Assembly: GCA_958349535.1 (NCBI GenBank)
Contig: CATWDJ010000002.1
Location: 62,001 to 126,000, forward strand
DNA: 64,000 bases
DNA from: Maccoyibacter sp900556645
GTDB taxonomy: Bacteria > Bacillota > Clostridia > Lachnospirales > Lachnospiraceae
Direction of reading: 5' to 3'
Positions 57,531 to 64,000 of this stretch are shown here, one piece after another. Each line of letters begins with the position of its first letter. Positions within the stretch are counted from its first letter, which is position 1. The translations under genes were made by a program, and so were the position numbers. A model generated the notes under the pieces. It was given only the letters and a program-made list of their open reading frames with translations, did not search any database and was not told the DNA's origin.

Positions 57531-58709
57531 ATGTTATATCGGACAAATCAGAAAAACAATCAAAAGCTGTCCATCTTAGGGTATGGCTGTCTGCGTTTTA
57601 CCAAGCGGGGCGGAGTCATTGATCAGGAAAAAGCAGAGCGAGAAATGAAGGCTGCCCTAGAAGCGGGAGTCAATTATTTTGATACAGCTTATACATACGG
57701 AGGAAGCGAGGTCTGTCTGGGAAAATTTCTGGCAAAGGGTTATCGGGATAAGGTAAACATTGCCACTAAGCTGCCTCATTATTATGTAAAGAAAATGGAG
57801 GACATGGAGCGGTATTTTAACGAACAGTTGGAGCGGTTACAGACAGACCATGTGGAATACTATCTTATGCATATGCTGAATGATGTGGCTACATGGGAAC
57901 GGTTGGTATCCTTGGGCATGAAAGAGTGGATAGCCAAGAAGAAGGCAGAGGGGAAAATTCAGAATATCGGATTTTCTTTCCATGGAGGCACTACCCAGTT
58001 TCTGAAAATCATAGATGCCTATGACTGGGATTTTTGCCAGATTCAGTTTAATTACATGGATGAACATTCTCAGGCGGGGCTTGCCGGATTAAAGTATGCC
58101 AATCAAAAAGGAATTCCGGTAATCATTATGGAGCCTTTGCGGGGTGGCAGATTGGTTCAGGGCTTGCCGGAAAATGCCAAAAAGATATTTGAGAAAGCGA
58201 CTCCAAAACGAAGTCCGGCAGAATGGGGACTCCGTTGGGTGTGGAACCACCCGGAGGTAAATGTGATTCTCTCCGGTATGAATGATATTGCTCAGGTGGA
58301 GGAAAACATCAGAATTGCTTCCGAGGCAGAGGCAGACGCCTTTGGCACAGAGGAGCTGGAACTGTTTGAAAAGGTCAAAAAAGAGATTAATAAAAAAATC
58401 AAAGTGGGTTGTACCGGCTGCGGCTATTGTATGCCATGTCCGCAGGGTGTGGATATTCCGGGATGTTTTTCGGCATACAATACCCGGTATACCGATAGCT
58501 GGTTTGGCGGGTTAAAGGCATATTTTATGTGCACTACTTTAAGAACTAATGAAACCAATGCGTCAAAATGTATACAATGCGGAAAATGCGAACAGCACTG
58601 TCCCCAGCAGATACCGATTCGGGAAAAATTAAAGGATGTAAAAAAGCATATGGAAGGACCTGTTTACCATGTGGCGAGATTTGTAGCAAAGAAGACCAGA
58701 AAGGATTAA
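57531..58709 (+). CDS. Aldo/keto reductase with ferredoxin-type domain
   Basis: A 392-residue cytoplasmic protein: an aldo/keto reductase barrel (YFDTAYTYGGSE with Asp/Tyr catalytic residues; about 1-280) and a C-terminal 2[4Fe-4S] region with CTGCGYCMPCPQGV and CIQCGKCEQHCPQQ. Proteins like this are common in Clostridia and are thought to reduce carbonyl substrates with ferredoxin- or flavin-linked electrons; the substrate is unknown. ATG 57531 follows AAGGGG; the upstream start at 57486 lacks such a site. Confidence 0.9.
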   Translation: MLYRTNQKNNQKLSILGYGCLRFTKRGGVIDQEKAEREMKAALEAGVNYFDTAYTYGGSEVCLGKFLAKGYRDKVNIATKLPHYYVKKMEDMERYFNEQLERLQTDHVEYYLMHMLNDVATWERLVSLGMKEWIAKKKAEGKIQNIGFSFHGGTTQFLKIIDAYDWDFCQIQFNYMDEHSQAGLAGLKYANQKGIPVIIMEPLRGGRLVQGLPENAKKIFEKATPKRSPAEWGLRWVWNHPEVNVILSGMNDIAQVEENIRIASEAEADAFGTEELELFEKVKKEINKKIKVGCTGCGYCMPCPQGVDIPGCFSAYNTRYTDSWFGGLKAYFMCTTLRTNETNASKCIQCGKCEQHCPQQIPIREKLKDVKKHMEGPVYHVARFVAKKTRKD

Positions 58710-58733
58710 GAGGAAGCTCTTAATCCTTTTTAA
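58700..58733 (+). terminator. Terminator overlapping the aldo/keto reductase stop
   Basis: AAAGGATTAAGA (58700-58711) and TCTTAATCCTTT (58718-58729) are perfect arms; the stop codon is in the left arm. Confidence 0.88.
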
Positions 58734-58869
58734 ATGTGGAAATACAACTTATCATATAACGAAATAAAATTTAAATTTAAAAATTTTTGCAAAACCTGAA
58801 GACATTTTAGAAACACACTCGTTATAATAGATGAGCAGATAAGAAACAAGAGAAAGGAGGCGGGTAAAA

Positions 58870-59379
58870 ATCAATCAGGAAGAACAATTCAAAGAACTGT
58901 TGCAACGGTATGAAAAGCTGGTGTATTCCATTTGCTATCGCATGGTGAAAAATCCCTTTGATGCACAGGATTTGACACAGGAAACATTTTTATCCGTCTA
59001 TAAAAAGTTACCGGAATTTGATGGAACCTACGAAAGGGCATGGATATGCAAGATAGCTACCAACAAAAGTCTGGATTATATGAAGCAGGCGGCGAGAAAG
59101 ACGGAACCACAGGAGGAAGTCTATTTTGAGGAAATGCAGGATGAACGTGCCGGTCCCGAGGAAGCTTATCTGCAGCGGGAGGCCAAGGAACAGGTACTGA
59201 CCATCTGTAAGGCGTTGAAGCCGCCTTATGACAGGATTGCCACAGAGCATTATTACAAAGAAAAGACGGCAAAGGAAATTGCCGAGGAATCGGGGCAGAA
59301 TCTGAAAACGGTTCAAACTCAGATATATCGTGCAAAAGCATTGATTAAAAAACAGATGGAAGGAGGATGCGGAACATGA
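58870..59379 (+). CDS. ECF-type RNA polymerase sigma factor with unusual start
   Basis: A 169-residue ECF sigma factor: region 2 has FDAQDLTQETFLSVYKKLP, and region 4 has PYDRIATEHYYKEKTAKEIAEESG with the helix-turn-helix (split here as EHYYKEKTAK and EIAEESG). There is no ATG, GTG or TTG at the position expected from AAAGGAGG (58853-58860). The codon with the right 9-base spacing is ATC (58870), giving INQEEQFKELLQRYEKLVYS as expected for the family; a TTG at 58900 would begin at MQRYEKLVY without a ribosome binding site. The anti-sigma gene overlaps its stop. Confidence 0.82.
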   Translation: MNQEEQFKELLQRYEKLVYSICYRMVKNPFDAQDLTQETFLSVYKKLPEFDGTYERAWICKIATNKSLDYMKQAARKTEPQEEVYFEEMQDERAGPEEAYLQREAKEQVLTICKALKPPYDRIATEHYYKEKTAKEIAEESGQNLKTVQTQIYRAKALIKKQMEGGCGT

Positions 59380-59870
59380 GAAACGGAGAAGAAAACATAC
59401 ATATTACAGAAGAACAATGGATACGGTTTTCTCAGGGAAAAATGACCGAAGCGGAAGAGGAAAAGCTGTATCAGCACATCGGAAGCTGTACCTATTGTGC
59501 AGAAGAATTTTCCAAAATCATAGAGCAGGATTTTTCCCTGGAGCCGCCCAAATATCTGGAAGAAGAGATATTGGAGCGGACAAAACGGGTGGATGTACAG
59601 GCAGTTGTGGCAGCAAAGAAGACATCCAAGAAAATGCAGCTTTTGGTTTATAGTTTAAAAGTCGGATTCGCAGTAGCCGCATCCATCTTTTTGCTGACCA
59701 TGACCACACAGATTGACCAAATTCAAGTAATGCAGCAGATGCCCAAAAGAGCTGAGACGGAAATGTCTATTACGGAAAAATTGAACCATGGCAGTAATCG
59801 TTTCACAAGTGGATTAAAAGAGATGACAAATGGATTCCTGAATTGGAATAGCAAGGAGGAAGAAAAATGA
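59376..59870 (+). CDS. Transmembrane anti-sigma factor
   Basis: A 164-residue protein with a zinc-binding anti-sigma motif (HIGSCTYCAEEF, HxxxCxxC, about residues 36-47), one membrane helix (about 91-112) and a short extracellular tail. It should hold the upstream sigma factor until an envelope signal arrives. ATG 59376 overlaps the sigma stop (ATGA) and has GGAGG 9 bases upstream. The gene order sigma-anti-sigma-two membrane proteins is typical of envelope stress operons. Confidence 0.88.
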   Translation: MRNGEENIHITEEQWIRFSQGKMTEAEEEKLYQHIGSCTYCAEEFSKIIEQDFSLEPPKYLEEEILERTKRVDVQAVVAAKKTSKKMQLLVYSLKVGFAVAASIFLLTMTTQIDQIQVMQQMPKRAETEMSITEKLNHGSNRFTSGLKEMTNGFLNWNSKEEEK

Positions 59871-60409
59871 TAAAAAAGAAAAATAAAGGATGGACATTTA
59901 TATTCTCCCTGATACCGGGAGCAGGGGAAATGTATATGGGATTTATGAAGAGAGGACTCAGCATTATGGCACTGTTCTGGGGAGTGATTGCAGTAGCCAC
60001 ATGTCTGAATATCGGTCCGTTGACCATTGTATTGCCGGTAATCTGGTGTTACAGCTTTTTTGAAGTGCACAATATGAATGGAATGACTGATGAAGAATTC
60101 TATGCTTTAGAAGATGATTATGTATTTCATCTGGGAGAAGAATCGTTCCGCAGTCGGATGAACGGAAGCCAGAATAAAATCATAGCAGCAATTTTGATTG
60201 TTGCGGGTATTTGTATTCTGTGGAGCCAGTTAGTGGATTGGATGCATCAATATATTTGGGCAATTCTTCCGGGAAGAATTGCAAATGCAATCGGAGCAGT
60301 TTTTGATACATTACCACAGATTGTCATTGCCATCCTATTGATTGCAGTGGGAATCCGCTTGATTAAAGGGAAGAAAAAGGAATTGGAAGAGAATGAAAAG
60401 GAGGAATAG
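59867..60409 (+). CDS. TM2-like multi-spanning membrane protein
   Basis: A 180-residue protein with four or five predicted membrane helices. The N-terminal part (GWTFIFSLIPGAGEMYMGF, then GLSIMALFW) resembles a TM2 domain; the C-terminus ends in a charged EKEE tail. No catalytic motif. It overlaps the anti-sigma stop by 4 bases. Likely part of the envelope-stress response, function unknown. Confidence 0.75.
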   Translation: MIKKKNKGWTFIFSLIPGAGEMYMGFMKRGLSIMALFWGVIAVATCLNIGPLTIVLPVIWCYSFFEVHNMNGMTDEEFYALEDDYVFHLGEESFRSRMNGSQNKIIAAILIVAGICILWSQLVDWMHQYIWAILPGRIANAIGAVFDTLPQIVIAILLIAVGIRLIKGKKKELEENEKEE

Positions 60410-60412
60410 AAG

Positions 60413-60715
60413 ATGAAGACAAGACGGGTAGGAAGTATCAGCTGCGGAGTGCTGCTGATTGTATTCGGAATTCTATTCATCATAAAAATATTTGTGCCCT
60501 CCATCTCTTATGCGAATATTATGAGATTCTGGCCGGTCATTCTGATTTCGTTAGGAGCCGAGATGCTTCTTTCCAACCGGAAAACATCGGAAGAGGTGGT
60601 TATAAAATATGACGGATGGGCAGTGCTGATTACGATATTATTATTCTTTTTTGCAGTAGGAATGGGAATTGCGGAGTATTGTATGCAGTACGTACCGGGA
60701 TGCGTAGCGTTTTAA
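60413..60715 (+). CDS. LiaF/DUF5668-type membrane protein
   Basis: A 100-residue protein with three membrane helices. CGVLLIVFGILFIIK and FWPVILISLGAEMLL match the LiaI/LiaF-like DUF5668 region of envelope-stress proteins. It begins 3 bases after the TM2-like gene, with GGAGG inside that gene's end. With the sigma/anti-sigma pair it suggests response to cell-wall-active agents. Confidence 0.82.
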   Translation: MKTRRVGSISCGVLLIVFGILFIIKIFVPSISYANIMRFWPVILISLGAEMLLSNRKTSEEVVIKYDGWAVLITILLFFFAVGMGIAEYCMQYVPGCVAF

Positions 60716-60733
60716 AATAATATCTTTTTTCTG

Positions 60734-60760
60734 GGATACGGCATTGCCGTATCCTCTATT
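60734..60760 (+). terminator. Weak terminator after the envelope-stress operon
   Basis: GGATACGGC (60734-60742) pairs with GCCGTATCC (60746-60754) around ATT; the tail TCTATTTAT is only moderately T-rich. Confidence 0.65.
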
Positions 60761-60900
60761 TATCTATAAATTTCCAAATATATTTAGAAAAAACATACGG
60801 GAGAGCAGCTAGGTATAAAAATAAATGTCGAAAAAAATAAAGGAAATTCTGATTTGCCACAGAATTATTAAAATAGAGACTTTGCACTGTGGAGGAAAAT

Positions 60901-61908
60901 ATGTCAATCCGTGAGAACTTAGAGCAGATGGAGCAGATATATCTGAGCCCTTTTGCTACGAAAAGTGTAAATTCAATAGGCAGAGACAGAGAAGAGCCGC
61001 AATGTGATATCCGTCCGGTGTTCCAGAGGGACCGGGACAGAATTTTGCATTGTAAGGCATTTCGTCGTTTGAAACACAAAACACAGGTTTTTTTGTCTCC
61101 TAAAGGCGACCACTACCGCACCCGGTTAACTCACACCTTAGAGGTATCCCAGAATGCCAGAACCATTGCAAAGGCATTGCGGTTAAATGAGGATTTGGTG
61201 GAGGCTATTGCTTTGGGACATGATTTGGGGCATACGCCTTTCGGTCATGCAGGAGAGCGTGTTTTAAATGAACTCTGTGAGGAGGGCTACCGCCATAATG
61301 AGCAGAGTGTCAGAATTGTAGAAAAATTAGAGAAAGACGGTGAAGGACTGAACCTGACATGGGAGGTAAAGGACGGAATTTTGAATCATCAGACCAGCCT
61401 GATGCCCCATACGTTGGAAGGAAAAATTGTCCGTCTTTCGGATAAGATTGCGTATATCAACCATGATATCGACGATGCCATTCGTGCCATGCTGCTGACG
61501 GAGGAGGAGATACCTCTGGAACTTCGGAAAACTTTGGGAATGACCACCAGAGAGCGGCTGGATACTCTGATACATAATATTATTACCAACAGTATCGGAC
61601 AGGATGATATTCTGATGTCACCGGAGATATTGGAGGCAATGCAGGAATTGCGTCGGTTTATGTTTGAGAAAGTGTATATGAATCCCAGAGCAAAAGGCGA
61701 AGAAGAAAAGGCGGAGCGGCTTTTGCGGGAGCTTTACTTATATTATCTGGATCACATTGAAATCCTTCCGACACAATATCAAAAGATGTGTGAGGAAGGA
61801 GAAAAAGCAGAGCGGGTGGTCTGCGATTATATTTCAGGAATGACAGACCAGTATGCAATCTCCAAGTATCGGGAATTCTTTTTACCGAAGGCTTGGGAAA
61901 TCGGATAG
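60901..61908 (+). CDS. dgt: dGTP triphosphohydrolase
   Basis: A 335-residue HD-domain enzyme converting dGTP or other dNTPs to nucleoside and triphosphate. The metal-binding residues appear in RLTHTLEVSQ (His), LGHDLGHTPFGHAGE (HD) and later Asp (NHDIDD). ATG 60901 lies directly after GGAGGAAAAT; an in-frame GTG at 60889 was rejected. dgt-dnaG-rpoD is a conserved order in Clostridia (macromolecular synthesis operon). dnaG follows after 12 bases. Confidence 0.95.
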   Translation: MSIRENLEQMEQIYLSPFATKSVNSIGRDREEPQCDIRPVFQRDRDRILHCKAFRRLKHKTQVFLSPKGDHYRTRLTHTLEVSQNARTIAKALRLNEDLVEAIALGHDLGHTPFGHAGERVLNELCEEGYRHNEQSVRIVEKLEKDGEGLNLTWEVKDGILNHQTSLMPHTLEGKIVRLSDKIAYINHDIDDAIRAMLLTEEEIPLELRKTLGMTTRERLDTLIHNIITNSIGQDDILMSPEILEAMQELRRFMFEKVYMNPRAKGEEEKAERLLRELYLYYLDHIEILPTQYQKMCEEGEKAERVVCDYISGMTDQYAISKYREFFLPKAWEIG

Positions 61909-61920
61909 AAAGGAGACAGA

Positions 61921-63699
61921 ATGCCTTATTATTCAGATGAATTGGTAGAAGAGATTCGTTCCGGCAATGATATTGTAGATGTAATATCCGGCTATGTACG
62001 GCTGACCAAAAAGGGCAGTACCTATTTTGGACTCTGTCCCTTTCATAATGAAAAGACACCTTCTTTTTCCGTGTCCCCCAACAAGCAGATGTATTATTGC
62101 TTCGGGTGCGGAGCGGGAGGAAATGTCATTACCTTTTTGATGGAATATGAGAATTATACCTTCCCGGAGGCGTTGGAGGTGCTGGCAAACCGAATCGGTA
62201 TAGAATTGCCGAAGCAGGAGATGACGGCAGAACAAAGAAAAGCCAGCGATAAACGGGCGAGACTTTTGGAAGTCAACAAGGAGGCAGCAAAATATTTTTA
62301 TACCCTTTTGAGAAGTGAGCGGGGAACCCGGGCACATGAATATTTCAGAAATCGAGGACTCAGCGAAGAGACGATTAAAAAGTTTGGTTTGGGATATTCG
62401 GACAAATATAGTGATGATTTGTACCGATATCTGCGTTCCAAAGGATATGAGGACGAGTTGTTAAAGGACAGCGGACTTATTTCCATAGATGAGAAGCGGG
62501 GAGGACATGATAAATTTTGGAACCGTGCCATGTTTCCCATTATGGATGTGCGGGGCAAGGTTATAGGCTTCGGAGGAAGAGTCATGGGGGATGGGGAGCC
62601 GAAATATTTAAACTCGCCGGAAACCATGATATTTGACAAAAGCCGAAACCTTTACGGACTGAACCTTGCCAGAACCACCAAGAAAAATCAGATACTTCTG
62701 TGTGAAGGATATATGGATGTTATAGCATTGCATCAGGCAGGCTTTGACAATGCGGTGGCAGCATTGGGAACCGCTTTTACCGTGGGACATGCCAATCTGC
62801 TGCGGCGGTATACCAAGGAGGTCTATTTGACCTTTGACAGTGACGGTGCAGGAATCCGGGCGGCAAAACGTGCCATTCCGATTCTAAAGGAGGCGGGAAT
62901 TACCGCAAAGGTCATCAACATGCAGCCCTACAAAGACCCGGATGAGTTTATCAAGGCACTGGGAGCGGAGGCATATGAGGAGCGGATTAAGAATGCGGAA
63001 AGCAGTTTTATGTTTGAGATTCGCATAATGGAAGAAGATTATGACCTAAAGGATCCCGAGGGAAAAGCCGCTTTTTATAATGAAATCGCAAAACAGCTTC
63101 TTCAGTTTTCCGAGGAATTGGAGCGGGAAGTCTATATAGAAGCAGTTGCGGGAAAATACGGTATGGGCTTTGAGAACCTGAGAAAACTGGTAAACAAACT
63201 GGGAACACAGCCAGAGCTTGCAAGGCAGGTAAGACAACAGCAGAAGGGAACCATGCCAAAGGAAAAAAGGAAAAAGGAAGATGGAATGAAGCAGTCCCAA
63301 AAATTATTATTGACATGGCTGATTGAAGAGCCGGGACTGTATCAGCGGATTCAGGAATATATTCACCCGGAGGATTTTACCGAAGAAATTTATCGAAAAG
63401 CGGCAGAAATCCTGTTCCGGCAGTATGAAGAGGAAGGAAAACCCAATCCGGCACAGATAGTCAGCCTTTTTGGAGAAGAGGAACAGCGTGAGATAGCAGC
63501 ATTGTTCAATGCCAGAATTGAAGAAGTGGAAACAAAAAATGACAGGGAAAAAGCCCTCAAAGAGACAATCTTACGCATCAAGCAAAACAGTATTGATTAT
63601 CGTTCCAAACAGATGGACCCCACGGATATGGCGGGATTTCAGAAATTGATTGAGGATAAGCGACAACTGGAGAAACTAGAGAAAAATGCATATTTCTAG
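61921..63699 (+). CDS. dnaG: DNA primase
   Basis: Synthesises RNA primers at the replication fork. The 592-residue protein has the N-terminal zinc ribbon (CPFHNEKTPSFS, YYCFGCGAGG), the TOPRIM core (CEGYMDVIAL, then DSDGAG and the acidic metal ligands), and a C-terminal helicase-binding region. The C-terminal domain is somewhat short and helical. Conserved between dgt and rpoD. ATG 61921 follows GAAAGGAG. Confidence 0.96.
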   Translation: MPYYSDELVEEIRSGNDIVDVISGYVRLTKKGSTYFGLCPFHNEKTPSFSVSPNKQMYYCFGCGAGGNVITFLMEYENYTFPEALEVLANRIGIELPKQEMTAEQRKASDKRARLLEVNKEAAKYFYTLLRSERGTRAHEYFRNRGLSEETIKKFGLGYSDKYSDDLYRYLRSKGYEDELLKDSGLISIDEKRGGHDKFWNRAMFPIMDVRGKVIGFGGRVMGDGEPKYLNSPETMIFDKSRNLYGLNLARTTKKNQILLCEGYMDVIALHQAGFDNAVAALGTAFTVGHANLLRRYTKEVYLTFDSDGAGIRAAKRAIPILKEAGITAKVINMQPYKDPDEFIKALGAEAYEERIKNAESSFMFEIRIMEEDYDLKDPEGKAAFYNEIAKQLLQFSEELEREVYIEAVAGKYGMGFENLRKLVNKLGTQPELARQVRQQQKGTMPKEKRKKEDGMKQSQKLLLTWLIEEPGLYQRIQEYIHPEDFTEEIYRKAAEILFRQYEEEGKPNPAQIVSLFGEEEQREIAALFNARIEEVETKNDREKALKETILRIKQNSIDYRSKQMDPTDMAGFQKLIEDKRQLEKLEKNAYF

Positions 63700-63737
63700 T
63701 GATTGGGAGCAGAATAAAGACGAGAGAGGATATTAAA

Positions 63738-64000
63738 ATGGCAGAAAAAACCGAAAAAGATGAAAAATTTGAAGCGAAACTGAAGGATTTGCTGGCTCTG
63801 GCAAAAAAGAAAAAGAATATTTTAGAGTATCAGGAAATCAATGATTATTTTCAGGACATGGAGCTGGATGCTGAGAAATTCGAGAAAATTCTGGACTTTT
63901 TAGAGGAAAAGAATATCGATGTACTCAGAATCACAGACGATGATGACGACGTTTCCGATGAGGAGATTCTTCTGGAGGAAGAGGATGAGGTAGAGGTAGA
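63738..64000 (+). CDS. rpoD: RNA polymerase sigma factor RpoD (5' part, cut by window)
   Basis: 87 codons are visible: a Lys/Glu-rich start (KTEKDEKFEAKLKDLLALAKK) and the acidic segment DDDDDVSDEE, typical of sigma-A region 1.1 (IDVLRITDDDD). The frame is open to the end of the window. GAGAGAGGA lies 9 bases before the ATG. It is the third gene of the dgt-dnaG-rpoD unit. Confidence 0.93.
   Translation, partial: MAEKTEKDEKFEAKLKDLLALAKKKKNILEYQEINDYFQDMELDAEKFEKILDFLEEKNIDVLRITDDDDDVSDEEILLEEEDEVEV

Noticed and set aside
1..64000. CRISPR array, prophage, replication origin or rRNA operon
   Set aside because: No evenly spaced direct repeats with spacers, no phage structural genes, no DnaA-box cluster and no rRNA sequence were noticed anywhere in the window.

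Overview
The window comes from a low-GC, endospore-forming anaerobe of the Clostridia, most likely Lachnospiraceae. The evidence is the plsX-acpP-rnc-smc-ftsY order, spoVAD/spoVAE and CotF-type coat genes, an [FeFe]-hydrogenase maturation GTPase (hydF), the DapL aminotransferase route to diaminopimelate, a eukaryotic-type HisA, ferredoxin-type redox proteins, and AGGAGG-type ribosome binding sites almost throughout. This placement is inferred from gene content; no alignment was run.

Layout. 1-7.9 kb: lipid, RNA processing, chromosome and secretion operon (plsX partial, acpP, rnc, smc, ftsY) plus a threonine ammonia-lyase, then a deleted ogt remnant. 8-21 kb: a chemoreceptor, a ZIP metal transporter, an M20 amidohydrolase, a flavin reductase-rubredoxin with a cupin, hydF on the minus strand followed by an aspartase stub, apt and a purine permease, a second chemoreceptor, a methyltransferase, and spoVAD-spoVAE behind a nested hairpin. 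21-32 kb: a stand-alone receiver, an Asn-rich lipoprotein, guaB (minus), hisA-glnA-ANTAR, dapF-dapL, a nitrilase-family amidase, a cell-wall amidase and an RNA methylase. 32-39.4 kb: a GAF/PAS/GGDEF/EAL protein, an NdpA-type nucleoid protein (minus) and a heterodimeric ABC exporter.

39.4-46.3 kb looks like a coherent iron/heme/nitrosative-stress module. It holds a lone FeoA, a GGDEF-GGDEF-EAL protein, a small His-containing membrane protein, a DUF454 protein, a YgbA_NO protein and a CydDC-like ABC pair. Two promoters in it carry the same GTTAG-N6-CTAAC operator, which suggests one (probably DtxR-type) regulator.

46.35-53.2 kb: two divergent tRNA-Leu genes. The second is the attachment site of a decayed 6.47-kb genomic island bounded by a 22-bp direct repeat of the tRNA 3' end, with paired TTTGTTAC repeats just inside each end. 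The island holds two broken tyrosine recombinases, a RelBE-type toxin-antitoxin pair, a yjdF riboswitch with a YjdF-zinc-ribbon fusion, and a frameshifted merR facing a textbook 19-bp-spacer MerR promoter that drives a four-gene redox/hydrolase operon.

53.2-56.4 kb: further accessory genes (a DUF3784 protein, a DUF1349 stub, an EFR1 flavodoxin-ferredoxin divergent from an Rrf2 regulator, an XRE/zinc-ribbon regulator, spore-coat proteins). 56.4-64 kb returns to core genes: L-lactate dehydrogenase, a ferredoxin-type aldo/keto reductase, an ECF sigma/anti-sigma/LiaF-like envelope operon, and dgt-dnaG-rpoD (rpoD cut by the window end).
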